Of a DNA stretch of 40,389 nucleotides, positions 22,737 through 31,148 are shown piece by piece. Under the pieces are notes generated by a model, which saw nothing but the letters and a program-made list of their open reading frames with translations, did not search any database and was not told where the DNA came from. Within the stretch, counting starts at the first letter, position 1. Each line of letters opens with the position of its first letter. The position numbers were made by a program, and so were the translations under genes. The stretch covers positions 1 through 40,389 of the forward strand of contig PMCF01000114.1 of NCBI GenBank assembly GCA_003154115.1. Direction: 5' to 3'. This DNA comes from Anaerolineae bacterium (GTDB lineage: Bacteria; Chloroflexota; Anaerolineae; Fen-1058).

Positions 22737-23870
22737 GTTGTTGAGCGCGCCAATCAGCGCCCCTGTATGCTCCGGCCTCCCCACACTGATGCGAATGCAA
22801 TCGCGCAAGCCGGGTTTGTCGAAGTAGCGCACGAGAATACCCTGCCGCTCCAGATCCAGTTTGAGTTGGCGCGCATCGCGATCGAGCACGCGGCACAGAA
22901 TGAAATTGGAGTGCGAGGGATACGGCCGCAAGAAACCGATCGCACTCAATGCACTGCCCAAGCGATCGCGTTCGGCGATGAGCTGGCCAAGATTATCTTG
23001 CAGGGTCGCGATGTCTTCCAAAGAAGCAATCGCCGCCAGTGTCGCCGCGACATTGACATTATACGGCTGTTTGATCTTCCACAACTGCGGCAGCAGCCAC
23101 TCTGGAAATGCACCATAGCCGACACGCAATCCGGCGAGGCCAGCTAACTTACTGAAAGTGCGAAAGACCGCGAGGTTAGGATAGTCGAGTGTCCAGGTGA
23201 TGTGGCCCGCCTCACCCCCTGGCCCCCTCTCCCGAAATCCCCCAACCGATTTCGGGAGAGGGGGAGTGGCAAACTCCACATACGCTTCATCCAGCACCAC
23301 CAGCACGGGCAGTGCCAGCAAACGGCGCAAGTCCTCATCCGTAATCAGACTGCCATCGGGATTGTTCGGCGAGCAAATGAAGAGCACTTTCGCGCGCGGA
23401 TTCGATCGGACCGCGGCTTCAATCGCAGGCACATCCAGCGAGAAGTCTTCGCGACGCGGCACTTCGATCAACTGCGCGGCGTTCACATCGGAACTAAACG
23501 GATACATGCCAAACGAGGGCGGACAGTTGATCACGACATCGCCCGGTGTGATGGTGGCGCGCAGCACCAGATCGATCAGCTCATCCGCGCCCGCGCCGGG
23601 AAAGAGGCGTTCTTTGGGCAGGCCCGTGAACTTTGCCAGCGCTTCACGCAGGAACGTGTTATCAGGATCGGGATAGATGTTGAGGAAGGCGGCGTTCGCC
23701 AATGCCTCGCGCGCTTTCGGCGAAGGACCGTAGGGATTTTCATTCGCGTCGAGTTTGACGATCGCTTCGGGTGTGCGGTTTAATCTCTGCGACAAAACTT
23801 CAAAGGGCAGAATCGGCGTGTAGGGTTTCATCGCAGCAACGTCGGGCCGGATAAAAGATGCAAAGTTCAA
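22719..23870 (-). CDS. hisC: Histidinol-phosphate aminotransferase
   Basis: 383 residues from a TTG at 23870, chosen because GGAGGT lies six bases upstream; an ATG at 23900 has no ribosome site. The PLP enzyme converts imidazole acetol phosphate to histidinol phosphate. 'RPDVAAMKPY' opens the protein, 'LDANENPYGPSP' is the substrate loop, and the PLP lysine is in 'FRTFSKLAGLAGLRVGYG'. The stretch 'PLPKSVGGFRERGPGGEAGHI' between 'EAYVEFAT' and 'YPNLAVF' is about 20 residues longer than in ordinary HisC and is encoded by a palindromic repeat. Confidence 0.95.
   Translation of the reverse strand: MNFASFIRPDVAAMKPYTPILPFEVLSQRLNRTPEAIVKLDANENPYGPSPKAREALANAAFLNIYPDPDNTFLREALAKFTGLPKERLFPGAGADELIDLVLRATITPGDVVINCPPSFGMYPFSSDVNAAQLIEVPRREDFSLDVPAIEAAVRSNPRAKVLFICSPNNPDGSLITDEDLRRLLALPVLVVLDEAYVEFATPPLPKSVGGFRERGPGGEAGHITWTLDYPNLAVFRTFSKLAGLAGLRVGYGAFPEWLLPQLWKIKQPYNVNVAATLAAIASLEDIATLQDNLGQLIAERDRLGSALSAIGFLRPYPSHSNFILCRVLDRDARQLKLDLERQGILVRYFDKPGLRDCIRISVGRPEHTGALIGALNNMTSEK
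23211..23269. repeat. In-frame palindromic repeat inside hisC
   Basis: Perfect 17-base arms at 23223-23239 and 23248-23264, beginning CCCCCTCTCCC and ending GGGAGAGGGGG, around an eight-base loop. The unit is normally intergenic in type but is translated here as an extra loop. Confidence 0.85.
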
Positions 23871-23904
23871 CTCAGGACCTCCAGAGTATTCTATGTGCAT
23901 TTGT

Positions 23905-24002
23905 CATGCCCCGCGAAGCGTGTCTCTGTCGGGCATCCAGCACGACGCTGGCAAGTCGTGTCGACAGGCATCTGGATTCCCGCCTGCGCGGGAATGACGT
24001 TG
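23905..24002. repeat. Intergenic palindromic repeat between hisC and hisD
   Basis: The minus strand begins GTCATTCCCGCGCAGGCGGG and ends GCGGGGCATGAC, a long imperfect palindrome. Similar sequence begins at 40224. Confidence 0.65.
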
Positions 24003-24011
24003 GCGCACCTC

Positions 24012-25337
24012 TTACACTGTCCTCAACAACGCCGCTTGGGCGTGCGCATCAAGTTCTTCGGCCTGGGCAATGCGCGCGGCCTGCACGCTGAGGGTTGCGG
24101 CAGTCTTATCGTCCAAAGCAATGATGCTCGTAATGCGCACAAAATCGAGCGCATTTAATGGCGAAGCAAAGCGCGCCGTGCCGCCCGTGGGCATGGTGTG
24201 ACTCGGCCCGGCCACGTAATCGCCCAACACTTCAAACGAACGCTCGCCAATAAACAGGCCGCCCGCATGCGTGACCATGCCCTGCCATTGTTCGGGATTC
24301 TCCGTCGCAAGGCACATATGCTCCGGTGCGAATTCATCGGCGAGGCGCACACCTTCGGCGACATCGCGCGTGATGACGATGCCGCTCTGCCCCGCCAAAG
24401 ACGCCGCAATGATCGAGGCGCGGCTCCGTTCTTCCATTTGCCGCGCCACTTCCACCTGCACGGCTTCGGCTAACTTCAACGAAGGTGTAAACAAAATCGC
24501 CGTTGCTAGGACATCATGTTCTGCTTGCGCGAGAAGATCCGCGGCCACCCACACCGGATTCGCAGAATCATCGGCAACCACCACGGTTTCGGTCGGGCCA
24601 GCTAAACCGTCGAGTCCAACAAGGCCGAAGACTTGCTGTTTCGCCAACGTGACGAAGAGATTGCCGGGGCCGACGATCTTATCCACACGTGGGATCGATT
24701 GGGTGCCGTAGGCCAGCGCCCCGATCGCTTGTGCACCGCCCAAACGATAGATCGTGTCGATGCCGGCGACGTGCGCCGCCGCGAGGATCACGTCGGGCAC
24801 GGTGCCCGTGTTGCGGCCCGGCGGCGTCACGACAATCACATCTTTGACACCAGCCACCTGGGCAGGAATGGCCGACATCAACAACGTCGAGGGCAGCGGC
24901 GCGGTGCCACCGGGCACATACACCCCCACGCGATCGAGCGGCGTCATCTTCTGTCCGAGCGTGCCGCCCAGCTCGTTGGTCGTCCACGAAGGCAGTGGTT
25001 GATAGGAGTGGAACTGGCGGATGCGATCGGCCGCAAAGCGCAATGACTCGATCAGATCACGCGGCAATCGATTGGCGGCGGCGGCAATCTCGTTTCGATC
25101 GATCGCCAAGCGATCCGGATTCACCCCATCGATGCGCTGGGTCCAATCGTGCAGAGCGGCATCGCCGCGCTCACGGACATCGGCCAGAATCTCGGCCACC
25201 GCTGCGGCAGGAGTTAGATCGCGCCCAAAGATGCGGCGCAGGCTTTGCTTCAATGAATCGGGCAGCAGCGTTTCCGTCCTGCGGCGATTGAGGATGGTGG
25301 ACTGGGCGTCTTTTAGATTAGTATAGATTCTTAACAT
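24012..25337 (-). CDS. hisD: Histidinol dehydrogenase
   Basis: 441 residues from the ATG at 25337, with GGAG six bases upstream. It oxidises histidinol to histidine in two NAD-dependent steps. Family motifs present: 'GVYVPGGTAPLPST', 'RLGGAQAIGALAYGT', 'KIVGPGNLFV', 'GPTETVVVADDSANP', 'AQAEHDVLATAILFTPS' and the zinc-site region 'EFAPEHMCLATENP'. Full length and without insertion. Confidence 0.97.
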   Translation of the reverse strand: MLRIYTNLKDAQSTILNRRRTETLLPDSLKQSLRRIFGRDLTPAAAVAEILADVRERGDAALHDWTQRIDGVNPDRLAIDRNEIAAAANRLPRDLIESLRFAADRIRQFHSYQPLPSWTTNELGGTLGQKMTPLDRVGVYVPGGTAPLPSTLLMSAIPAQVAGVKDVIVVTPPGRNTGTVPDVILAAAHVAGIDTIYRLGGAQAIGALAYGTQSIPRVDKIVGPGNLFVTLAKQQVFGLVGLDGLAGPTETVVVADDSANPVWVAADLLAQAEHDVLATAILFTPSLKLAEAVQVEVARQMEERSRASIIAASLAGQSGIVITRDVAEGVRLADEFAPEHMCLATENPEQWQGMVTHAGGLFIGERSFEVLGDYVAGPSHTMPTGGTARFASPLNALDFVRITSIIALDDKTAATLSVQAARIAQAEELDAHAQAALLRTV

Positions 25338-25358
25338 GGAAAACTCCGGTAGTTTTGA

Positions 25359-25425
25359 ATGACGAGTGAAGAGTGAAGAGTGAAGTTTGATGATCAATAT
25401 TCACTCATCACTTTTCACTCATCAT
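25359..25425. repeat. Heptamer palindrome between hisD and hisG
   Basis: GACGAGT, GAAGAGT, GAAGAGT, then CACTCAT, CACTTTT, CACTCAT. It overlaps the hisG stop codon at 25422-25424. Confidence 0.8.
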
Positions 25426-26420
25426 GAATTTGCCAGGACCTGCAATAGTTTCGTGTATCTCGGCGGCTCTTCTTCAAAGATGTACGTCACGGGCGTCACC
25501 ACGACGCCGCTGCCGCCGCTGGCGCGCAGCTCGTTGATAGTAGGCATCAGTTGATCTTTGCGCACGACGATGTTGACGTCGTACCATGATTGATCGCCGC
25601 GACTGATCACACGCGAGATCGTCGGGCCTTGCAGGCCGCCCAGGTGCGGCTGTTCGCTCATGCGCTGCGCGATGACTTCCGGCGATGCGCCGCGCATGTT
25701 GACGAAGATCAGATAGCTGCCCTGCGCGCGCAGATGCGCCTCGATGTATTCCAGCAAGAGGCGCGCCCCCTGCAAGACTTCAGGGCGATCTTTCAGGGCG
25801 GCGCGATTGGCAATGAGCACGGCCTGTGATTTCAAGATCACGCCATCGGTTAACGGGCGCAGGCGATTGTCACGCAGCGTCGTCCCGGTCGAAACGAGAT
25901 CGGCGATGAGGTCGGCATAGCCGATCGTGGGGGCCACTTCCAGCGTGCCTTCGGAATCGATCAGCTTCGCATCGGATAAGCCATGCTGCGCCAGGAACGA
26001 TCGGGTGAGGTTGGGGAACTTAGTCGCCACGCGCAGCCGATCGGATTGTTGAGCTTGCCGCGTGACCAGATCGTCCACGTGCTGCACATCGTCCCAGGCT
26101 TCCGGCGCGGCCATCACCAACGAACAATGCCCGAAACCCAGGGCTTCATGCAGGACGACGATCGCGCCATTGACGCGTTTTTCTTCCACCATGTCCAGGC
26201 CGGTGATGCCGAAATCGAGACTACCCTGCCGCACGCCGACGACGATGTCGCCGGGCCGTTGAAAGAGCACCGACAGCGCGGGCACGACGGGAATAGTGGC
26301 CTGATACTGGCGCGGATTGGGCTTGTAGATGTTCAAGCCGCACGCGTCGAGAAACGCCAGCGCTTCGGGTTCCAGACGTCCTTTGGAGGGAAGCGCAAAA
26401 CGAATATCAGAACGAACCAT
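25422..26420 (-). CDS. hisG: ATP phosphoribosyltransferase, long form
   Basis: 332 residues from the ATG at 26420, with GAGGTG just upstream. It catalyses the first and committed step, joining ATP and PRPP. 'RFALPSKGRLEPEALAFLDACGL' opens the catalytic domain, 'VGVRQGSLDFGITGLDMVEE' follows, and 'DSEGTLEVAPTIGYADLIADLVSTGTTLRDNRL' holds the PRPP loop. The C-terminal 75 or so residues form the ACT-like regulatory domain of the long form, so feedback inhibition by histidine is expected and HisZ is not needed. It is the first gene after the attenuator. Confidence 0.96.
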   Translation of the reverse strand: MVRSDIRFALPSKGRLEPEALAFLDACGLNIYKPNPRQYQATIPVVPALSVLFQRPGDIVVGVRQGSLDFGITGLDMVEEKRVNGAIVVLHEALGFGHCSLVMAAPEAWDDVQHVDDLVTRQAQQSDRLRVATKFPNLTRSFLAQHGLSDAKLIDSEGTLEVAPTIGYADLIADLVSTGTTLRDNRLRPLTDGVILKSQAVLIANRAALKDRPEVLQGARLLLEYIEAHLRAQGSYLIFVNMRGASPEVIAQRMSEQPHLGGLQGPTISRVISRGDQSWYDVNIVVRKDQLMPTINELRASGGSGVVVTPVTYIFEEEPPRYTKLLQVLANS

Positions 26421-26435
26421 GTCACCTCTTTGTGT

Positions 26436-26470
26436 GAAAAATAAAAAGCCCCTCGAAGATCGAAGGGCTT
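26436..26470 (-). terminator. his attenuator terminator
   Basis: Read leftward, AAGCCCTTCGA (26470-26460) pairs with TCGAGGGGCTT (26456-26446) with one G-U pair and a three-base loop, and TTTATTTTT follows. It lies between the leader peptide and hisG. Its 5' arm and loop (26458-26466) also match the leader segment 26506-26514 exactly over nine bases. Confidence 0.88.
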
Positions 26471-26514
26471 GTCCAGTGCGCCGGGCGGATGCGTGATCAG
26501 CCAGACCTTCGATC
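26458..26514 (-). promoter_or_regulatory. his antiterminator pairing
   Basis: GATCGAAGG at 26514-26506, inside the leader peptide frame after the His codons, can pair with CCTTCGATC at 26466-26458, which is part of the terminator 5' arm. The two structures exclude each other. Ribosome stalling at the His codons leaves the upstream segment free, so the antiterminator forms and hisG is transcribed. Confidence 0.75.
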
Positions 26515-26565
26515 GGAACGGAAGGATGGATGATGGTGATGCGCCGCAAACGAGAACGTGTTCAT
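26497..26565 (-). CDS. hisL: his operon leader peptide (HHHH)
   Basis: A 22-residue frame, MNTFSFAAHHHHPSFRSDRR then SG and a TGA, with four consecutive His codons at 26541-26530. It starts eight bases after the promoter -10 box and ends about 27 bases before the terminator, the layout of a histidine attenuator. Shortage of charged tRNA-His would stall the ribosome on the His run. It is not a functional protein in its own right. Confidence 0.85.
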   Translation of the reverse strand: MNTFSFAAHHHHPSFRSDRRSG

Positions 26566-26573
26566 CGGGCGCA

Positions 26574-26602
26574 ACTGTATCACAGGCCACCGTGAGCGTC
26601 AA
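26574..26602 (-). promoter_or_regulatory. his operon promoter
   Basis: Read leftward, TTGACG (26602-26597), 17 bases, then TACAGT (26579-26574). Transcription should begin only one or two bases before the leader peptide ATG at 26565. Confidence 0.7.
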
Positions 26603-26671
26603 TGGAAGATTTGCACAATAGTGCGGCGCTTATGCGCCATCAGCATTGGGCGATTTGCCATACGCGTTTGC

Positions 26672-26700
26672 TTGACGCTGCCTGCTACGGCAGATATAAT
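26672..26700 (+). promoter_or_regulatory. Consensus promoter upstream of metH
   Basis: TTGACG at 26672-26677, 17 bases, then TATAAT at 26695-26700. It is divergent from the his promoter, with 69 bases between the two -35 boxes. No riboswitch fits before the gene. Confidence 0.8.
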
Positions 26701-26712
26701 CTTTTTAACCTT

Positions 26713-26741
26713 GCGCCTCTTCCTGCTGAAGGGGCGTTTTT
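26713..26741 (+). terminator. Terminator directly behind the metH promoter
   Basis: GCGCCTCTTC (26713-26722) pairs with GAAGGGGCGT (26728-26737), with two G-U pairs, around CTGCT, and TTTTT follows. The expected start is about 26707, so a transcript would end after some 35 bases unless the hairpin is bypassed. Confidence 0.65.
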
Positions 26742-26743
26742 CA

Positions 26744-26798
26744 TGACGAGTGACGAGTGAAAAGTGAAATCGTTCCTTTCACTCTTCACTTTTCATTC
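26744..26798. repeat. Heptamer palindrome upstream of metH
   Basis: GACGAGT, GACGAGT, GAAAAGT, then CACTCTT, CACTTTT, CATTCG, lying between the terminator and the GGAG ribosome site of metH. Confidence 0.8.
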
Positions 26799-26811
26799 GA
26801 TTGGAGATACC

Positions 26812-29800
26812 GTGAAGATCATTCCCCACACCAACCGATCTTATCTCGAGGCGCTGGCCGATCACATCGTCGTGTTCGACGGCGCGATGGGCACCAGCGT
26901 GCAAGCGTGCCAGCTAGGCCCGATCGATTTCGGCGGCGAAACGCTCAACGGCTGCAACGACTATCTGGTGATTACGCGGCCCGCTGTTGTTGAGTCGATC
27001 CACGCGTCGTTTCTGGCAGCCGGCGCTGAAGCGATCGAGACGGATACATTCCGATCGAACCGGATCACGCTGCGCGAATACGGCTTGCAGGATCGCATCC
27101 TCGAGATCAATCAAGCGGCGGCCACAGTGGCGCGCCGTGCCGCCGATCGATTTACACGCGACACCGGTCTGCCTCGCTTCGTGGCAGGCTCCATCGGTCC
27201 GAGTGGTCTGCTCCCCTCGACAAACGATCCCACATTGAGTAACATCACCTTTGAAGAACTGGCCGAGGTCTTCCGCGAACAATCGGTCGGGCTGATTCAA
27301 GGCGGCGCGGATTTGCTCTTGATCGAAACGCAGCAGGATATTCTGGAAACCAAGGCCGCCGTGCATGGCGCATGGCGGGCGTTTGAAGAGACGGGCATTC
27401 GCATTCCGCTGCAAGTGCAGATCACGCTGGATACCTCGGGACGCATGTTGTTAGGCACGGACATCGCGGCCGCATTGACCACACTGGAGTGCCTGCCTGT
27501 CGTCGATGTGATCGGCCTCAACTGTTCCACTGGACCGGACTATATGCGCGAGCCAGTGCGCTATCTATGCGCGCATGCGCGCAAGCCGATCGCGGTGATT
27601 CCCAACGCGGGTCTGCCGCTCAACGTCGATGGTGTCGCGGTCTATCCGATGAAACCTGTGCCGCTGAGCGAAACGCTGGCCGAATTCGTGACGGAACTCG
27701 GCGTGAATGCGGTGGGCGGTTGCTGCGGCACGACGCCCGAGCACATCAAGGAAATTGTCGATCGGGTGCGCGGACTGAAACCCAAAGCGCGAGAGATCGA
27801 ATACGAACCGATGATGTCTTCAGCCATGCGCGCGATTCCGTTACACCAGAACCCCGCGCCGTTAATCGTAGGCGAGCGCGTCAACTCGCAGGGCAGCCGC
27901 AAGATCAAGAAGCTGCTGCTGGAAGACGATTACGATGGCATTCTGGCTGTAGCGCGCGATCAAGTGGAAGGCGGCGCGCACATGCTCGATGTGTGCGTGG
28001 CGCTGACCGAGCGCCCCGACGAAGCCGTACAGATGAAGACGGTGATCAAGAAGCTGCAGATGTCCGTCGAGACGCCGTTGATGATCGACTCGACCGAAGC
28101 CGACGTGCTTAAGATCGCGCTGGAGATGAACCCGGGCCGCTCCATCATCAACTCGATCAATCTGGAGAACGGGCGCAAACGCTGCGATGCCGTGCTGCCG
28201 CTGGTCGTGGCGCATGGCGCGGCGGTAATCGCGCTGACCATCGACGAGAAGGGCATGGCCAAAACAGCCGACGAAAAGTTGAAAGTGGCGCAGCGCATCT
28301 ACGACATCGCCGTGAACGAGTATGGTCTGTTGCCCGATTCACTGATCTTCGACACGCTGACGTTCACATTAGCCACGGGCGCGGACGACATGGCCGGATC
28401 GGCTATCGAGACGATGGCAGGCATTCGCCGGATCAAAGCGGCACTACCGGGCGTACTGACTTCACTCGGCGTCAGCAATGTCTCGTTCGGATTGAATGCG
28501 GCGGCGCGTGCGGCGATTAACAGCGTGTTCCTGCATCATTGCGTGCAGGCCGGGCTTGATCTGGCGCTGGTGCATCCCAAGGACATCACGCCCTATGCCG
28601 AGATCGATGCCACCGTGCGCGAATTGTGCGACGATCTGATCCTCAATCGCACGCCCGAGGCGCTGCCCAGGCTCATCGCGCACTTCGAGAACGTCAAAGC
28701 CGATACCTCGAAGGTGGTCGAAGACCCCACGGCAGGTTTGACCGTCGAGCAGAAGATCCACTGGATGATCGTGCATCGCAAGAAGGACGGCATCGAGCCG
28801 TTGATCGATGTTGCCATTCAAGCGCATGGCGCGACCGCCAACGATGGCGCAGTGTGGACGTTGAACAATGTGCTGCTGCCCGCCATGAAAGAAGTCGGCG
28901 ACAAGTTCGGCGCGGGCGAACTGATTCTGCCCTTCGTGCTGCAGAGCGCCGAGGTAATGAAGAAAGCCGTGGCGCATCTGGAAAAGTCGCTCGACCGAAA
29001 AGACGGTACAACTAAAGGAAAGGTTGTGCTCGCCACGGTATATGGTGACGTACACGACATCGGCAAGAGCCTGGTCAACACGATTCTCAGCAACAACGGT
29101 TATACCGTTTTCGATCTGGGCAAACAAGTCCCGGCGAACGTCATCATCGACAAGGCCGAGGAAGTGGATGCTACGGCGATCGGCCTGAGCGCGCTGCTGG
29201 TGTCCACCTCGAAGCAGATGCCGTTGATCGTCAACGAACTCCAGCGGCGCGGGTTGCATTATCCGGTGCTCATCGGCGGCGCGGCGATCAATCGGCGCTT
29301 CGGGCGGCGTATTCTCTTCACCGAAGCGGGTACACCTTACGACTCCGGCGTGTTCTACTGCAAGGACGCCTTCGAGGGACTCGACACGATGGAGAAGCTG
29401 ATCGATCCGGCGGAGCGCGGCGACTTTGTGGGTCGTATTGTTGCCGAGGCAGAAGCAGAGATCAGTAATCAACAATCAACAATCAGCAATCGGCAATCGG
29501 CGGTCCACCGTCCAACCTCTAACCTCCAATCTCTAACCTCCAAAGATATTCCCACGCCGCCGTTTTGGGGATCACGTGTGATTCGAGAGATGCCACTGGA
29601 GATCATTTTGCAGCACCTGGATATCGATGAACTCTATCGCCTGCAGTGGGGGGCGAAGAACACACATGGCGACGAGTGGGTGAAGCTGAAGGCCAACTTC
29701 GACGTGCGGCTAGATCGGATGAAGCGGGACGCGATCCGATCGGGTTATCTAAAGCCGCAGGCCGTGTACGGCTACTATCCCGCGCAGTCGAGCGGAGATG

Positions 29801-30330
29801 CGCTGATCGTTTTCGATTCCACGAATCAAAAGAAAGAAATCGCGCGCTTTGAATTTCCTCGACAACAAGGACAGGATTTTCTGGCGTTGAGCGATTACTT
29901 TGCCCCGGTCGAATCCGGCGTGATGGACGTCGTCGCATTTCAGGTGGTGACGGTGGGACATGGCGCTGCTGAAAAGTTTCAGGAACTGCAAAGCAAAGGC
30001 GACTACTCGGAAGCCTACTTCCTGCACGGCCTCAGCGTGGAAACGGCGGAGGCAACCGCCGAATATGTGCATCACCACGTGCGACGCGAATTGAACCTCG
30101 ACGCGAAGCGCGGCAAACGTTACTCGTGGGGTTATCCGGCCTGCCCTGATCTAGCCGATCATCAAAAGGTATTTGCGCTGCTGCCGCAGGTAAGCGAAGT
30201 GGGCCTGGAACTTTCAGCGGCGTATCAATTGATTCCTGAGCAGTCCACCGCAGCGATCGTGGTGCATCATCCGGCGGCGAAGTATTATGCGGTGGGGGTC
30301 AGTCGCGTGGAGCAGTTGATGGCGAACTAG
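26812..30330 (+). CDS. metH: Cobalamin-dependent methionine synthase
   Basis: 1172 residues from the GTG at 26812 (GGAG five bases upstream), close to the usual 1,200. It transfers the methyl of methyltetrahydrofolate via cobalamin to homocysteine. Domains in order: homocysteine-binding barrel with zinc ligands C238, C304 and C305; pterin-binding barrel (about 345-620, 'LIVGERVNSQGSRK'); helical cap and B12-binding Rossmann domain with the cobalt-ligand H748 in 'DVHDIGKSLV'; and a C-terminal SAM-dependent reactivation domain ('KRGKRYSWGYPACPDL'). The linker before the last domain carries a translated heptamer repeat. It may work with the homocysteine methyltransferase/MTHFR fusion further right, which makes methyl-THF. 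Confidence 0.97.
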   Translation: MKIIPHTNRSYLEALADHIVVFDGAMGTSVQACQLGPIDFGGETLNGCNDYLVITRPAVVESIHASFLAAGAEAIETDTFRSNRITLREYGLQDRILEINQAAATVARRAADRFTRDTGLPRFVAGSIGPSGLLPSTNDPTLSNITFEELAEVFREQSVGLIQGGADLLLIETQQDILETKAAVHGAWRAFEETGIRIPLQVQITLDTSGRMLLGTDIAAALTTLECLPVVDVIGLNCSTGPDYMREPVRYLCAHARKPIAVIPNAGLPLNVDGVAVYPMKPVPLSETLAEFVTELGVNAVGGCCGTTPEHIKEIVDRVRGLKPKAREIEYEPMMSSAMRAIPLHQNPAPLIVGERVNSQGSRKIKKLLLEDDYDGILAVARDQVEGGAHMLDVCVALTERPDEAVQMKTVIKKLQMSVETPLMIDSTEADVLKIALEMNPGRSIINSINLENGRKRCDAVLPLVVAHGAAVIALTIDEKGMAKTADEKLKVAQRIYDIAVNEYGLLPDSLIFDTLTFTLATGADDMAGSAIETMAGIRRIKAALPGVLTSLGVSNVSFGLNAAARAAINSVFLHHCVQAGLDLALVHPKDITPYAEIDATVRELCDDLILNRTPEALPRLIAHFENVKADTSKVVEDPTAGLTVEQKIHWMIVHRKKDGIEPLIDVAIQAHGATANDGAVWTLNNVLLPAMKEVGDKFGAGELILPFVLQSAEVMKKAVAHLEKSLDRKDGTTKGKVVLATVYGDVHDIGKSLVNTILSNNGYTVFDLGKQVPANVIIDKAEEVDATAIGLSALLVSTSKQMPLIVNELQRRGLHYPVLIGGAAINRRFGRRILFTEAGTPYDSGVFYCKDAFEGLDTMEKLIDPAERGDFVGRIVAEAEAEISNQQSTISNRQSAVHRPTSNLQSLTSKDIPTPPFWGSRVIREMPLEIILQHLDIDELYRLQWGAKNTHGDEWVKLKANFDVRLDRMKRDAIRSGYLKPQAVYGYYPAQSSGDALIVFDSTNQKKEIARFEFPRQQGQDFLALSDYFAPVESGVMDVVAFQVVTVGHGAAEKFQELQSKGDYSEAYFLHGLSVETAEATAEYVHHHVRRELNLDAKRGKRYSWGYPACPDLADHQKVFALLPQVSEVGLELSAAYQLIPEQSTAAIVVHHPAAKYYAVGVSRVEQLMAN
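29461..29545. repeat. In-frame heptamer repeat inside metH
   Basis: From 29468 on, eleven phased seven-base units (AATCAAC twice, AATCAGC, AATCGGC twice, GGTCCAC, CGTCCAA, CCTCTAA, CCTCCAA, TCTCTAA, CCTCCAA) are translated as a Q/N/S/T-rich linker between the B12 and reactivation domains. Confidence 0.85.
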
Positions 30331-30350
30331 ATGTATAATCTATACATCTA
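30328..30350. promoter_or_regulatory. Palindromic operator/promoter of the VapBC-like pair
   Basis: Ten-base arms TAGATGTATA and TATACATCTA around ATC. The first arm begins with the TAG stop codon of metH, and a TATAAT -10 box (30334-30339) lies inside. A -35 box is not clear. This is the arrangement expected for antitoxin autoregulation. Confidence 0.65.
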
Positions 30351-30366
30351 ATTCTGGGGGTGTGCC

Positions 30367-30726
30367 ATGCGCGAAAATATGGTGCGGATGCAAGTCTATC
30401 TACCACGCGATATTTATGAACGGCTGCAAAAACGGGCCGCCGCGCACACGCTGACGCTCGCCGTGCAGATTCGCACAGCGCTGGAGGATTACCTGGAACG
30501 GTCGGAGGCTGAAGACGAACCGATCTTGCGCCCCGACGATCCCATTTTTGAGATGATTGGTATGTTTTCCAGCAAAGAGGGCGATCTCTCAGTTAATCAC
30601 GATTACTATTTGTACGGCGCCCCCAAACGCGAGATCATTAAGCCTAAACCAGTCGCCGTGCGCGAAAAGCCTGCAAACTACTCTGGCAAACGCCGCTCAA
30701 CCAGTCGCAAAAGCAAGAAGTCATGA
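30367..30726 (+). CDS. VapB-like antitoxin (ribbon-helix-helix)
   Basis: 119 residues. The first 45 or so form a ribbon-helix-helix ('VRMQVYLPRDIYERLQKRAAAHTLTLAVQIRTALEDYL') that should bind the palindrome upstream. The rest is charged and probably wraps the toxin, ending in a lysine-rich tail. It is longer than a typical VapB. It overlaps the PIN gene by four bases (ATGA). Confidence 0.75.
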   Translation: MRENMVRMQVYLPRDIYERLQKRAAAHTLTLAVQIRTALEDYLERSEAEDEPILRPDDPIFEMIGMFSSKEGDLSVNHDYYLYGAPKREIIKPKPVAVREKPANYSGKRRSTSRKSKKS

Positions 30727-31148
30727 ATATCTTTGCCGACAGCTCGGCCTGGATTGCACTGTACGACGATCAGGACAAATACCACGCGCCGGCCCAACAA
30801 GCCTTCCGCCAGCTCAGCAGCCAGACAGTGGTCTTTGTCATGACCGACTATGTCATTGCCGAAACAGCCACCATGATTTTGTATCGGGCTGGACATGCCC
30901 GCGCCGTGCGCTTTGGCGACTGGGTACTGCGTTCAGTTAATGTGCGTCAAATTCGTGTTGATGTCGCGCTATGGAATGAGGCATGGCGGCTATTCAAGAT
31001 GTATAACGACAAAGAGTTCTCCTTTGTCGATTGTGCCAGTTTCGCCGTTATGCGCCGCGAGCACCTGGCGGATGCCTTCACCTTCGATCATCATTTCACG
31101 CAAATGGGCTTTCGGTTGTGGCCGGGCCTGCGGCCGGGAGGGAAATAG
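30723..31148 (+). CDS. PIN-domain toxin, VapC-like
   Basis: 141 residues with all acidic residues of a PIN ribonuclease: D6 ('FADSSAW'), E47 ('VIAETAT'), D103 ('SFVDCAS') and D122 ('FTFDHHF'). It should cleave RNA when freed from the antitoxin. Tightly coupled to the RHH gene before and, unusually, to an esterase after, whose GTG shares the last base of its TAG. Confidence 0.85.
   Translation: MNIFADSSAWIALYDDQDKYHAPAQQAFRQLSSQTVVFVMTDYVIAETATMILYRAGHARAVRFGDWVLRSVNVRQIRVDVALWNEAWRLFKMYNDKEFSFVDCASFAVMRREHLADAFTFDHHFTQMGFRLWPGLRPGGK

Noticed and set aside
26700-26812. Cobalamin or SAM riboswitch before metH
   Set aside because: The leader is too short and is occupied by a simple terminator and a heptamer palindrome; no riboswitch core is seen.
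28462-29475. 337-codon minus-strand open frame
   Set aside because: Shadow of metH caused by high GC third positions.
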